The notes: a model not told the origin generated them from the sequence alone. Positions 25,993 to 34,128 are shown, counted from the first letter of the stretch. The stretch: DNA of 64,000 nucleotides from an uncultured Pedobacter sp. (GCF_946480185.1 NZ_CAMLIG010000020.1:1-64000); one strand, 5' to 3'. Numbers and translations are program-made.

Positions 25993-26892
25993 CTAGAGAT
26001 TGTCTAAATTTGGTTTTTGTTTCATAAAATCGGCATAATCTGAATTGTCGGATTCCAAGGAATCAGCTTCATCTTCTATGAAAATTTTAACATTTTTTAG
26101 TTTAAGCGATTTACGATCTAACTTGACATTTTCTTTAGAAAGTTTGACTTCCTGATCACTCGCTACCTCTTTTGGCAATTCTAGTAAAAGTTTTTCCGGC
26201 AATGCTTCCGGCAACACTTTAGATATTTCTTCCGGCAACTTTTCCGACAATATTTTTGGCGATTTTTTCGGTAACGATTTTGCCTTTACCGGTAGCACTT
26301 TTGGCAATACTTTCGGCGTCTTTTCTTGTGATACTTTTGGTAACACTTCTTGCGATGCTTTCGGCATGTTTTCTTGTGATACTTTTGGTAGCACTTCTTC
26401 TAATGCTTCTGGCATCACTTTTTTATCAGAGCTACCTGATTTTCCAGCTAAAGCTTCATGCAAAATTCCTATTTCTGCTTCTGAAAGTATATCTATTATC
26501 TCCCAGTCACACAGTAATTGATATTTTAGCTTATCGGAATAAATTTGTTCTTTTAATCGAAGGTTGTCCACTTTTACAACTACGTGTAAATATTGTTCTA
26601 ATCCCAGCTCCTTGGGGCCATTAGAATCACGATAAAATAATGGAGATAGATTAACAGAAACTGGAACCCTCTCTCCCCCTTTCCAATCTAAGGGACACCA
26701 TTGAGCAATTACTTTTAGCTCTCTCCAATTTTCATGATCTTTGTACTTAATAAGTTCAGTGATTGTGTAAATGCCTTCCGCATAGGGAATTGAAACATTT
26801 TGGCTTTTTGCCCTTGTCAGCTCGTGTAAGTACCTTAATGAAAGTTTTCTTGTTACACTCTCAATGTTTGATTTTGGAGATAAATTTTCCAT
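25993..26892 (-). CDS. Unknown protein with a Leu-Pro-Lys repeat tract
   Basis: The protein has 299 residues. The N-terminal 150 residues are globular and mixed alpha/beta. Residues about 160-235 are a degenerate 8-residue repeat of the form VLPKVSQE / NMPKASQE / VLPKVSQE / KTPKVLPK, likely extended or disordered. The end is charged, with DEADSLESDNSDYADF. At the DNA level the repeat gives runs like CTTTTGGTAACAC. The gene is directly joined to the helicase-like gene (no intergenic base), which points to a partner of it in element replication. No family is recognised. Confidence 0.6.
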   Translation of the reverse strand: MENLSPKSNIESVTRKLSLRYLHELTRAKSQNVSIPYAEGIYTITELIKYKDHENWRELKVIAQWCPLDWKGGERVPVSVNLSPLFYRDSNGPKELGLEQYLHVVVKVDNLRLKEQIYSDKLKYQLLCDWEIIDILSEAEIGILHEALAGKSGSSDKKVMPEALEEVLPKVSQENMPKASQEVLPKVSQEKTPKVLPKVLPVKAKSLPKKSPKILSEKLPEEISKVLPEALPEKLLLELPKEVASDQEVKLSKENVKLDRKSLKLKNVKIFIEDEADSLESDNSDYADFMKQKPNLDNL

Positions 26893-27046
26893 GTTTTAAT
26901 TGTTTTAATTTTGAAGAGAAACACCATTGTTTCTCTTTCTTAATGTAAAACACGAAATATTTGAAGAGTAGATTGGTTATAGAAAACGAGGTATTTTCAG
27001 AGCATAATCTATATCCTCTGAGCAATAGTCTGATAGGAAGGAATTT

Positions 27047-27994
27047 TTAAAAGAGGTTGTGATTATTTAATAAAGCTCTGATGTAATCTTCATCAAGACT
27101 ACCTATTTTTTCTTTATCAATAAATTTGAAGAGGTGTAATAAATTTACAATCAGACTAGCTTGCTGGTTGCTTAGCTTACCTTCTCCTTTATGAATTTGA
27201 TGTTGGTTTAAGAAATATAAAAGTATGCTCGCAAAGCTTGCTGTAGATTTGTTCCAAAAAGTGCCAGTTTTAAAACGGAGTTCCCTTTGAGTTTCATCCA
27301 ATAGTTCAAGAGTTATGTCTTTCCCTCTGAATGCAGTCTGTAAAAAATGATTTCCGCTTTTAATAGTATTAGCTTCTAACAAGGATTTGTTTAGAGATTT
27401 ATAAATTACAGCTAGAATCTGAGGGTGGTCGAAGCTTATAGAAAGTCCCGGTAGACTCTTACTCTTTAAAGTCAAAGTTAAGTCTGCAGAAATTTTCTTT
27501 GTATAAGAAGCAATTAGCTTATCCTTTTTATTTTTTTTATGATCTTCGGTTTCATCTTTCTTTTCTTCTTTAGCCTTATCCTGCCTTTTCAGTTCCTTTT
27601 CAGCCTGTAGTATAGCTTGCCTTTCTAATTCCTGTTCTATTTTCAGTTTCATTTTTAGAAACTTCTTTAGGCTTTTGATATAGTCAATGGCTTGCTTTAG
27701 ATAATCCTCATTGGCAATATTATCATCTGTTACATTGTTGAAATGTAAGTAGTATAAATATATCAGGTTATCTTTTTGCTCCAACAGGTTGTTTAATTGC
27801 AGTTCTTTGGATAGGGTTTTTATGAATTCTGAAAATTCAGTTTCATTTTTTAAAAAGTCAATAGTTATTTCTTCCGTGTAGTTTTTGTAATCTACTTCGT
27901 CACTATGATAGTATTCTTCATAAAGACTCAATGCCGTCAAGTTGTAGTTTGATAACAGTTCGAGATTAGCGGTAACAGGGAAGGTATAAGGCAT
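27047..27994 (-). CDS. Unknown coiled-coil protein of the element backbone
   Basis: The protein has 315 residues. The first 100 residues are helical. Residues about 115-165 form a Lys/Glu-rich coiled coil (KIEQELERQAILQAEKELKR, then KEEKKDETEDHKKNKKDK). A C-terminal domain of 150 residues follows (LIASYTKKISADLTLTLKS ... ALLNNHNLF). There is no signal peptide or membrane segment. It lies between the integrase and the replication genes on the same strand, as accessory proteins of Bacteroidota integrative elements usually do. Function is unknown. Confidence 0.6.
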   Translation of the reverse strand: MPYTFPVTANLELLSNYNLTALSLYEEYYHSDEVDYKNYTEEITIDFLKNETEFSEFIKTLSKELQLNNLLEQKDNLIYLYYLHFNNVTDDNIANEDYLKQAIDYIKSLKKFLKMKLKIEQELERQAILQAEKELKRQDKAKEEKKDETEDHKKNKKDKLIASYTKKISADLTLTLKSKSLPGLSISFDHPQILAVIYKSLNKSLLEANTIKSGNHFLQTAFRGKDITLELLDETQRELRFKTGTFWNKSTASFASILLYFLNQHQIHKGEGKLSNQQASLIVNLLHLFKFIDKEKIGSLDEDYIRALLNNHNLF

Positions 27995-28037
27995 AGTGGT
28001 GGCTAAAATATTAAAATGATTCTTTATTTTATAAAAA

Positions 28038-28064
28038 AAGCAGGATGCTTTTCACACCCTGCTT
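28038..28064 (-). terminator. Integrase terminator
   Basis: Read on the minus strand, AAGCAGGGTG pairs with CATCCTGCTT (one mismatch) and is followed by TTTTTTT, only 7 bp after the integrase stop. Confidence 0.85.
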
Positions 28065-28070
28065 AGTTGT

Positions 28071-29264
28071 TTATTTAAAATTAAAATCCTTTCTAGTCTT
28101 TCTTATGTATTTCATTTCAGGAACTTGCTCGATTAACTGTCTTGCATAGGTTTCTGTCTGCGAAATTTTGGAGTGACCATTTTTGTACATTAGCTCTATA
28201 ATATCCGCACCTTCTATTAAAAGGTTAACATTGCCTGTATGTTTAAAGCTGTACAACGTTTTATGCTGTTCAATTTTTAATTCGGCTTTGAGCAATTTAA
28301 ACCTAGTATCAATTGTGTTTTTAGATAGTGGATATTCAGCTACAAATTGATTTCTTGCATAAGCCTGTTTTGTGCCAATGAAATACTTTTCTAAATCTTT
28401 TGGGTTATCATAATCAATTGGCAGTGTAAGTAAGTAATCTTTTAACGGTTTATCTAGCAAAATTATCTTTCTCTTGTTCTTGACCTTTGCCTTTCCTTTA
28501 GGTAACACGATTTTATTTTCATCAAGTTTAAAATCACTCATTTGTATTCTCAGGATTTCAGAAATTCTAACTTGTGCACCATAAACTAAGTAAATGATTG
28601 TTTTTAAAATAATGTCTTCCTTATCATCGCAGTATTTAACGATTTTCTTAATTTCAGTTTTAGTATAAACCCTATGTCTCTCAACTGGGTCATTTTTACC
28701 AAGCTTAATTCCAATAGCGGGATTTATCATGTGGATTTGTCGAACGTCGATTATCCAGTTAAAGAAAGCAGATAGATAAATTCGGTAGCTACGTTTCGTT
28801 TGCGGTTTTACTTTAAAGCCCTTTAAAAAATCAGCTATTATTTTTTTATTTAAATCTGCGACTGAAATGTTTTCCATTTCAACTTTGAATTTATTAAAAA
28901 CTGTACTGTAGTTCTTAAATGTGCTTATTGTAATTCGAGGTTTAATATCCAAAAGATATTCTTGGATTAAATCCTGAATCATGACGGCTTCTGAATAAGT
29001 CTTTAAAAAGGACTTTGTCCGGTCGTCATATTTTCGATTTAACAAATTATCGATTAAGTCTTGCAAAGCAGTTTCTGCCTTTTTGTTCCTAATTTCTAAT
29101 GTGTCCCGTTTGTCGTTAAGACCTGATGAGATTTTGTGTTGTTTCCTATTACCATTTACTGTGTAATAAGCATAAACCATCCATCTGTCTTCTAAAGTTT
29201 CTCCAGCAATCGCTGGTCTTGTCCAATTTGGATTTAATGGATAGTCATAATTTACTTTCGCCAT
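28071..29264 (-). CDS. int: Tyrosine recombinase (integrase) of the island
   Basis: The protein has 397 residues. The N-terminal arm-binding and SAM-like core-binding domains span about 1-195. The catalytic domain carries Arg233 (QVRISEILR), Lys258/260 (GKAKVKNK), His342 (SFKHTGNVNLL), His364 (NGHSKISQTETY) and the nucleophile Tyr373. The second Arg is replaced by Asn345, a form I recall from Bacteroidota recombinases with KHTG motifs. The gene sits about 290 bp from the tRNA 3' end, facing away from it, as expected for an integrase that uses that tRNA as target. It should catalyse integration and excision between the 60-bp repeats. Confidence 0.96.
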   Translation of the reverse strand: MAKVNYDYPLNPNWTRPAIAGETLEDRWMVYAYYTVNGNRKQHKISSGLNDKRDTLEIRNKKAETALQDLIDNLLNRKYDDRTKSFLKTYSEAVMIQDLIQEYLLDIKPRITISTFKNYSTVFNKFKVEMENISVADLNKKIIADFLKGFKVKPQTKRSYRIYLSAFFNWIIDVRQIHMINPAIGIKLGKNDPVERHRVYTKTEIKKIVKYCDDKEDIILKTIIYLVYGAQVRISEILRIQMSDFKLDENKIVLPKGKAKVKNKRKIILLDKPLKDYLLTLPIDYDNPKDLEKYFIGTKQAYARNQFVAEYPLSKNTIDTRFKLLKAELKIEQHKTLYSFKHTGNVNLLIEGADIIELMYKNGHSKISQTETYARQLIEQVPEMKYIRKTRKDFNFK

Positions 29265-29489
29265 TGTTTTAAATGTTAGCGAAGAAATGATATCAATTCT
29301 CTTAAAATTTGATTTTAGTAAAATACACTAAGTACTTTTTTGAAGCTAAAAAAAGTCTGAAATGGCATCAATTTGGCATCAAAATTTAAAATTAGACCCT
29401 TAAATGCACTCTATTTGACCTCATATGCTATGTTTTGTATTTGAGAGAGATGGCTCATTAAGAACCGTAACCGAATGGTTATAAAACAG

Positions 29490-29520
29490 TTAAGCTCGAA
29501 ACAGGGCGGATCGAGCTTAA
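29490..29520 (-). terminator. tRNA terminator, right junction (brought by the element)
   Basis: Arms TTAAGCTCG and CGAGCTTAA flank a 13-nt loop; on the minus strand they lead into CTGTTTTAT. Compared with the left copy the inner pair is G:C swapped for C:G, so pairing is kept while sequence differs. Confidence 0.75.
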
Positions 29521-29572
29521 ACTAACCAATTATAAACCTAAATTAAACGAAAGGGCTGTAGGGGTAGGAGTC
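29513..29572. repeat. Element end repeat, right copy (att site within tRNA)
   Basis: Identical over 60 bases to 12144-12203. It covers the tRNA 3' end (29556-29572), the spacer and the inner arm of the terminator. Recombination here kept the tRNA intact. Confidence 0.9.
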
Positions 29573-29667
29573 GAACCTACACGAAGTGGTTATTTCACAT
29601 TGCTGCTATTTCCCAAACCTTCGCCACCGAGACAAGGAGGTGTGTCTGCCAATTTCACCACCCTACA
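29556..29667 (-). tRNA. Class II (Leu-like) tRNA with apparent GUC anticodon and very long variable arm
   Basis: The acceptor TGTAGGG/CCCTACA pairs over 7 bp and can gain an eighth C-G pair. The D arm GTG-AAATTGGCAGA-CAC is Leu-like. The T arm GTAGG-TTCGACT-CCTAC is regular. The anticodon arm CCTCC-TTGTCTC-GGTGG has a central T-T mismatch and gives GTC as anticodon (29631-29633), which would read Asp codons. About 42 nt follow as variable arm, closed by CGAAG/CTTCG and GGTT/AACC, far longer than the usual 12-20 nt. No CCA is encoded. It may be a specialised or degenerate tRNA; function and charging cannot be deduced. It is the integration target of the island. Confidence 0.7.
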
Positions 29668-29830
29668 GTGTATTTTATTTTCAATTCTAATCAAAAAGCT
29701 TGCCCTTTTGATTTATTGTATAGTACAAATGTAAGAGGAATAGCAATACGTTGCAAATATTTCAACATTATATTTTAATTTTTACCAATTTTTTATTTAT
29801 ACTTGTTTTATATTAATATTCGATAAAAAC

Positions 29831-30307
29831 ATGACTGATAAAACGCGACCTAATTTAGAAATTGATAATTTGGATATCGACATATTATCGATTTTAATGA
29901 ATGATGCCACCACCGCATACACGGAAATAGCCAAAGAACTGATAGTTTCTGGCGGAACAATCCACGTTAGGATGAAGAAAATGCAAGATATGGGAATCAT
30001 CAAAGGTTCTAACCTGATTGTGGATGCGCAAAAGGTTGGTTATGATATCTGTGCTTTTTTAGGAATTTATTTGGAGAAAGGTTCAATTTACCATGAGGCT
30101 GTGGCCGAGCTAAAAAAGATCAGTGAAATTGTTGAGCTTCATTATACAACTGGGAACTACTCTATGTTTGCAAAAATTATTTGCAGAGATACCGGGCACC
30201 TGCGTTATGTTTTAAATGATGAGATACAGGCCGTTCCCGGGATACAGCGTACAGAAACATTTATTTCTTTAGAAGAGAGCATAAAACGTCAGATTACCTT
30301 AAAATAG
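29831..30307 (+). CDS. Lrp/AsnC family transcription regulator
   Basis: The protein has 158 residues, the family norm. The N-terminal winged HTH (LDIDILSILMNDATTAYTEI then VSGGTIHVRMKKMQDMGIIKG) is followed by the RAM ligand-binding domain (about 70-150) with the ISEIVELHYTTGNYSMFAKI beta strand. Such proteins form octamers that respond to amino acids. The gene is just outside the right end of the island, next to the target tRNA. Its regulon cannot be read here; it is followed by a small hydrophilic protein gene. Confidence 0.95.
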   Translation: MTDKTRPNLEIDNLDIDILSILMNDATTAYTEIAKELIVSGGTIHVRMKKMQDMGIIKGSNLIVDAQKVGYDICAFLGIYLEKGSIYHEAVAELKKISEIVELHYTTGNYSMFAKIICRDTGHLRYVLNDEIQAVPGIQRTETFISLEESIKRQITLK

Positions 30308-30384
30308 AGGCGTAAGGTATAGGATGCGAAAGTTTTCTGGCAAAGGATTTGACTTATAGGTGTGTACCTATAAATTTAATAACC

Positions 30385-30615
30385 ATGGAAGCTAAAGATA
30401 AAAAGTGGGAATCGGGTCCGATGCAGGAAACTGATGACAAACGCACCAAAGAGCAATTTGAAAGGGCGAAAAAAGAAACAGAACGCAGAAAAGAGAATTT
30501 GGACGATAAGGGTGAAGGTTCATTTAAAGAAAAGAACGGCGATGAGAACAATCAATATTCTGATCTAAATAACGAACCCAACTTACAAACGCGGAAGACT
30601 AAAACATCAACTTAG
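30385..30615 (+). CDS. Small hydrophilic protein
   Basis: The protein has 76 residues from the ATG at 30385; the upstream in-frame ATG at 30349 is less likely. The sequence is almost entirely charged and polar (EQFERAKKETERRKENLDDK, then GEGSFKEKNGDENNQ) with one likely helix and a disordered tail. Proteins like this in Bacteroidota are often stress-related, but I recognise no family. It ends shortly before a strong bidirectional terminator. Confidence 0.6.
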   Translation: MEAKDKKWESGPMQETDDKRTKEQFERAKKETERRKENLDDKGEGSFKEKNGDENNQYSDLNNEPNLQTRKTKTST

Positions 30616-30663
30616 CCTGTAAAATATGACTATAATCTCTTTAATTAGGAATAATGAAGTCAT

Positions 30664-30691
30664 AAAAAAAGAGCCTTTAGGCTCTTTTTTT
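30664..30691. terminator. Bidirectional terminator
   Basis: AAAAAAAGAGCC and GGCTCTTTTTTT pair over 12 bp with a TTTA loop, between convergent genes; it touches the stop of the minus-strand gene. Confidence 0.93.
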
Positions 30692-31112
30692 ATTTTGAGG
30701 CAATTTCAGAGAAGTACCATTTGTCAATAACGCTTTGGCGTTCTTTTGGCGTGAGCTGATAAAATTCAGGATTCTTTTTGACGAAGGTTTTTAGCGCCTC
30801 CATTTGACCAAACCATAGCTCGGCATATTCGCCGGCATTTTTCATTCCGTATTTGTTTAAAAAATCTGCATAGGTATTGGCATTTCTAAAAATCTTTGAT
30901 TGATTTTCCTCTAACTCCTTTACGGCCTCTTTTGAAGACGGCAAAGTAAAATCAAATTTTTTGGTATCAAATAACTTTCTGGCGTTTAAATAGTCATTGA
31001 AATATTTATCCTGATCTGCGTAGTAGTAATAATAGTTCAGGTTTTTCTCTACCTTTTGTGCATAAGCACTTACGGTTAAAAATACAAACATTAACAGGAG
31101 TAGTTTTTTCAT
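30690..31112 (-). CDS. Secreted hypothetical protein
   Basis: The protein has 140 residues from the ATG at 31112, chosen because MKKLLLLMFVFLTVSAYAQ is a clean signal peptide with an AYA-Q cleavage site; the frame extends 8 codons upstream. The mature part is helical with many Lys, Asn and Tyr residues (NYYYYYADQDKYFNDYLNAR). It is probably periplasmic. It follows the phosphatase gene by 26 bp on the same strand, so the two are probably co-transcribed. No family is recognised. Confidence 0.75.
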   Translation of the reverse strand: MKKLLLLMFVFLTVSAYAQKVEKNLNYYYYYADQDKYFNDYLNARKLFDTKKFDFTLPSSKEAVKELEENQSKIFRNANTYADFLNKYGMKNAGEYAELWFGQMEALKTFVKKNPEFYQLTPKERQSVIDKWYFSEIASK

Positions 31113-31138
31113 TTGCGAGCGATTTATTTTAATCAAAG

Positions 31139-31585
31139 CTAGCTTTTATCGTTTTGCAGTGCTGTTAAAAGTTTTGCACAATTCGTATTAATCAGTTGAA
31201 AAACAGGCTCAAAAAGACTGTCGTCATAATAAGGATCAGGGACAGCATCATTGTTAATCAGTAACCGTACTTTTTCCTTTTGTTCAGCAGTTTGTGCCAA
31301 AGACACTACATCTTTATAATTTTGTTTGTCCATTACCACAATGCAGTCAAAATTGTCAAAATCGTTAGCGCTAAACTTCCTTGCCGCTTGCGCAGTGATA
31401 TCAATACCGTGATTTTTGGCAACTTTTATCGACCGTGAGTCTGGTTTACTTCCGATATGATAGCCACCGGTTCCGGCAGAATCTATTTGCCAATCAAGTC
31501 CTTTTTCTTTGACCAAATGTTGCATAATTCCTTCTGCCAAAGGTGATCTACAGATGTTGCCTAGGCATACCATTAAAATTTTCAT
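31139..31585 (-). CDS. Low-molecular-weight protein-tyrosine phosphatase
   Basis: The protein has 148 residues. The P-loop CLGNICRS begins at Cys7 with Arg13, and the general acid is in the VPDPYYDD motif near residue 115. These two motifs define the low-Mr phosphatase family, with the cysteine as nucleophile. Bacterial members act on tyrosine kinases of capsule export or on arginine phosphate; no kinase gene is adjacent here. Length is typical. Confidence 0.96.
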   Translation of the reverse strand: MKILMVCLGNICRSPLAEGIMQHLVKEKGLDWQIDSAGTGGYHIGSKPDSRSIKVAKNHGIDITAQAARKFSANDFDNFDCIVVMDKQNYKDVVSLAQTAEQKEKVRLLINNDAVPDPYYDDSLFEPVFQLINTNCAKLLTALQNDKS

Positions 31586-32026
31586 TGATTTATTTTTCTA
31601 AAAATTAACGTTAGTCTTGGGTCTTACCAGATGTAAATCCTGTCGCTAATGCCTTTTCAGCACAGCCTTTCCTGCCCTCATGCCGGGCATAGCATTTACT
31701 TTTTTCATTTCTTGTCTATTTCTTTTTTATGGCATTCAAGAGTGCTTCGCAATTTTTTCGCAAAAAAATAAACAAAAAACTCTCGACTACGCCCTTTGCT
31801 AAGAAGGAGGTACTTTTACTCAGTTCACCTGTACCGCAAAGTTCTAAGGTCGAAATAAGGTGAACTTTGTCCGGTGCTTCGATTGGATTGGCGAGAAGCA
31901 ATTTTAATTTGCATTGTTTCTTCTTATGATTGTTGATTATCAGCATATTACATTCAAAATTCACGTTGAAAATTAGCTTTAATTTCCTAGCAACTATCAC
32001 AACGATAATTTTTGTAGGAAATTCTT
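31586..32026. other. Intergenic stretch, probably repeat-derived
   Basis: There is no supported gene. A frame of 94 codons on the minus strand (31716-32000) lacks any family feature and has a poor composition; it is more likely a translated dispersed non-coding element. The hairpin GCCC-TCATGCC-GGGC lies near 31674. Confidence 0.4.
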
Positions 32027-32557
32027 TTAAGACTTGCCAATAAAAATTGATTTCTCAATTCTTTTGATTTGTTTTTGATGATGTTTGCTGTGTACATAAA
32101 TAAAGCGCAACCAGGATTTAGCATCTAAATATCCTAAACGGGGATGTTTAACTTTATAATCTGGATTAAATTTAGAAAAGTCCTTATCTATTTCTTCGAT
32201 TTTTTTGATGAGCCTGACTAGCTCGTTAGAAGCCTCTTCCTTGCTGATTTTTTTTACACTCGCTTCCAAAACAGGTGGCACTTTATATTTGCCCGGCGGA
32301 AATCTTCCGAAAAAAAGAATTAACCGAACCCGCCAATCAGGTTTACGCGTTTTTACTGCTGCGGTTTTGTTCAAACATTTTTCAATGGCAATAACCGATA
32401 AAAAGTTGGCGCTCAAAATATGGGCATAAACTTCTGCAAAAGACCAGCCGCCCTGTTCTGGCGTTTTTACAAACGTTTCTTCATTTACAGTTTTTAAAAA
32501 TGCGCTGTAAAATTTTAAACTGTTTAAAATCTTTTCTTTATCGTGTTTTACACTCAT
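32027..32557 (-). CDS. DinB/DUF664-like four-helix metal-binding protein
   Basis: The protein has 176 residues. The three histidine positions of the DinB-type fold are visible: WSFAEVYAHILSAN near 40-52 (first His) and FIYVHSKHHQKQI near 155-165 (the other two). The family is the YfiT/DinB superfamily of thiol-dependent transferases and stress proteins, not the DNA polymerase of the same name. No substrate can be assigned. It follows the YjjG gene on the same strand at 55 bp. Confidence 0.85.
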   Translation of the reverse strand: MSVKHDKEKILNSLKFYSAFLKTVNEETFVKTPEQGGWSFAEVYAHILSANFLSVIAIEKCLNKTAAVKTRKPDWRVRLILFFGRFPPGKYKVPPVLEASVKKISKEEASNELVRLIKKIEEIDKDFSKFNPDYKVKHPRLGYLDAKSWLRFIYVHSKHHQKQIKRIEKSIFIGKS

Positions 32558-32612
32558 AATTTATTTATTGATTATAGTCTATTGTCCATTGACCATCGAC
32601 TATGAAACTAAG

Positions 32613-33308
32613 CTACAACAAATCCACTAATTCTTTTAAATGGCTAATTTGCCAGTTGATATCTTCCGGAGTTTCTGCTTGCTGAGGATTAAAATAAATG
32701 GCATCCATCCCAAAATTCATTGCGCCACGAATATCTGCTTCAATGCTGTCTCCAATCATTAAACTACTGACCGTTTCGGCGTTTGCGGTATCAACAGCGT
32801 GTTGAAAAATGGCTTTATCCGGCTTATTGATGCCTATAATTTCTGAAATAAATACGTTTTTGAAATAAGGCGTTAAACCTGTGTTTTTTACTTTATAACG
32901 GGTTGATTCGGTAAAACCGTTTGAAATTAAGTGTAAATGATATTTTTCTTGCAAATAGCTCAAGGTTTCATGCGTATGCGGAAAAAGATTGGTTTTTGTA
33001 GGGCAAATGCTGATGTAATCATCCTCAAATTTCGCGGGAATTACCTCTTCTGTTAAACCCAAATCCATGAAAGTCTTTTTAAAACGGGTTTCGCGTAAAA
33101 CGGCTTTACTGATTTTTCCCAAGTGATAATCTGCCCAAAGCCGGTGGTTGTTTAAGGTATAGGTTTCAATAAAAACATCGCAGGAATTTAAACCTAAATC
33201 AGAAAGCTTATAAAGATGATATAATTCATTTAAAGTTTCTTCTGCGTTTTTGTCAAAATCCCAAAGCGTATGGTCCAAGTCAAAAAAGATGTGTTGGTAT
33301 TGTTTCAA
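32613..33308 (-). CDS. HAD hydrolase, YjjG-type pyrimidine nucleotidase
   Basis: The protein has 231 residues. Motif I FFDLDHTLWD has the nucleophile Asp10 and Asp12, motif II is HLISNGFTES, and motif IV is SLMIGDSIEADIRGA. The WDFDKNAEETL sequence after motif I is typical of the YjjG subgroup, which clears non-canonical pyrimidine monophosphates. The neighbour upp also belongs to pyrimidine metabolism, lying 180 bp upstream on the same strand, so a functional link is plausible though a repeat lies between them. Confidence 0.92.
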   Translation of the reverse strand: MKQYQHIFFDLDHTLWDFDKNAEETLNELYHLYKLSDLGLNSCDVFIETYTLNNHRLWADYHLGKISKAVLRETRFKKTFMDLGLTEEVIPAKFEDDYISICPTKTNLFPHTHETLSYLQEKYHLHLISNGFTESTRYKVKNTGLTPYFKNVFISEIIGINKPDKAIFQHAVDTANAETVSSLMIGDSIEADIRGAMNFGMDAIYFNPQQAETPEDINWQISHLKELVDLL

Positions 33309-33382
33309 TTTTAATATGTATTTGTAAAAACGTATAAGGTAAATTTACCAATAAATGTTTTGATGTGGTATGTCAGTACCTG

Positions 33383-33453
33383 CTTGTGAGATGTTTCTCG
33401 GCCAGCTGTCGGATCAACAAAGATAGCGCTCTATTCGTCATGCTGACGACAGG
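33383..33453. repeat. Dispersed palindromic repeat, copy 3 (diverged)
   Basis: GCTTGTGAGATGTTTCTCGG followed by CGTCATGCTGACG shares the GTGAGATGTTTC and CGTCATG words of copies 1 and 4. It lies between YjjG and upp. Confidence 0.6.
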
Positions 33454-33486
33454 AAGCGTCCCAAACGCAAATCAGAGCGTATTAAT

Positions 33487-34128
33487 TTACACCTTTTCTC
33501 CAAAAGCTAAGTCACCGGCATCACCCAAACCGGGTACAATATAAGCCTTCGTAGTCATTTCCTCGTCTATAGCGCCAAGCCACAATTTAGCGTTGGGTAT
33601 ATTTGCTCTTACATGTGCAACGCCTTCTACGCTGGCAATTACCGAAACGATGTGCAATTCTTTGATTTTATAGTTGGCTAAAATCTCTTTACAGCACAAA
33701 ACCATACTTCTACCGGTAGCCAACATGGGGTCACAGATAATTACAGTTTTACCATCTAAATCCGGGGTAGAAACATATTCCATTTGAATCATAAAATCAC
33801 CGGATTTTTTGGTTTTACGATAAGCAGAAATAAAAGCAGAATCTGCCCGGTCAAATACATTTAGCAAACCTTGGTGTAAAGGTAAGCCCGCTCGTAAAAT
33901 CGTTACCAAAACCGGTAATTCTTTAACCATGTTGATGTTTGACAAACCCAAAGGTGTTTGCACTTCAAACTCTTCATACGGTAAAACCTTGCTGATTTCA
34001 TAAGCGAAAACTTCGCCCAGCCTTTCCATATTTCTGCGGAAACGCATGCTGTCCTGTTGCACATCCGCATCTCGGATTTCTGCCAAAAAATGGTTGGCAA
34101 TACTGTTATGGTCGGTTAGGATAAACAT
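33487..34128 (-). CDS. upp: Uracil phosphoribosyltransferase
   Basis: The protein has 213 residues. The type I PRPP-binding signature IICDPMLATGRSM lies near 128-140, the ILRAGLPLHQGLL segment near 78, and the uracil-binding GLGDAGDLAFG at the C-terminus. It makes UMP from uracil and PRPP in pyrimidine salvage. The ATG at 34126-34128 starts the recognisable family N-terminus (the frame with MPTIFWQ upstream is a different frame). It is well isolated, with palindromic repeats on both sides. Confidence 0.97.
   Translation of the reverse strand: MFILTDHNSIANHFLAEIRDADVQQDSMRFRRNMERLGEVFAYEISKVLPYEEFEVQTPLGLSNINMVKELPVLVTILRAGLPLHQGLLNVFDRADSAFISAYRKTKKSGDFMIQMEYVSTPDLDGKTVIICDPMLATGRSMVLCCKEILANYKIKELHIVSVIASVEGVAHVRANIPNAKLWLGAIDEEMTTKAYIVPGLGDAGDLAFGEKV

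Larger units (their letters stand above)
12144..29572. mobile_element. tRNA-integrated genomic island, about 17.4 kb
   Basis: The island is bounded by identical 60-bp direct repeats containing a tRNA 3' end. A tyrosine recombinase gene (28071-29264) lies next to the intact tRNA at the right end. Backbone functions (integrase, helicase-like, HTH initiator-like, two unknown proteins) occupy 23.4-29.3 kb. The left part is a loose set of cargo genes, mostly minus strand, with large non-coding gaps. No relaxase, coupling protein or conjugation genes are visible, so it looks like a non-conjugative integrative element, either a satellite or a mobilizable type. Excision between the repeats would restore an uninterrupted tRNA and terminator. 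Confidence 0.9.

Noticed and set aside
26160..26440. Repeated TTTTGGCAACAC-like words as a CRISPR or minisatellite
   Set aside because: They are the codons of the Leu-Pro-Lys repeat tract in the 299-residue protein and stay in frame.
12144..29572. Reading the island as a prophage or conjugative element
   Set aside because: No capsid, portal, terminase, tail, relaxase, coupling or secretion genes are visible.
31716..32000. 94-codon frame as a gene
   Set aside because: No recognisable domain, unusual residue make-up; treated as intergenic.
32027..32557. DinB as DNA polymerase IV
   Set aside because: The 176-residue protein has the four-helix metal-binding fold that shares only the name.
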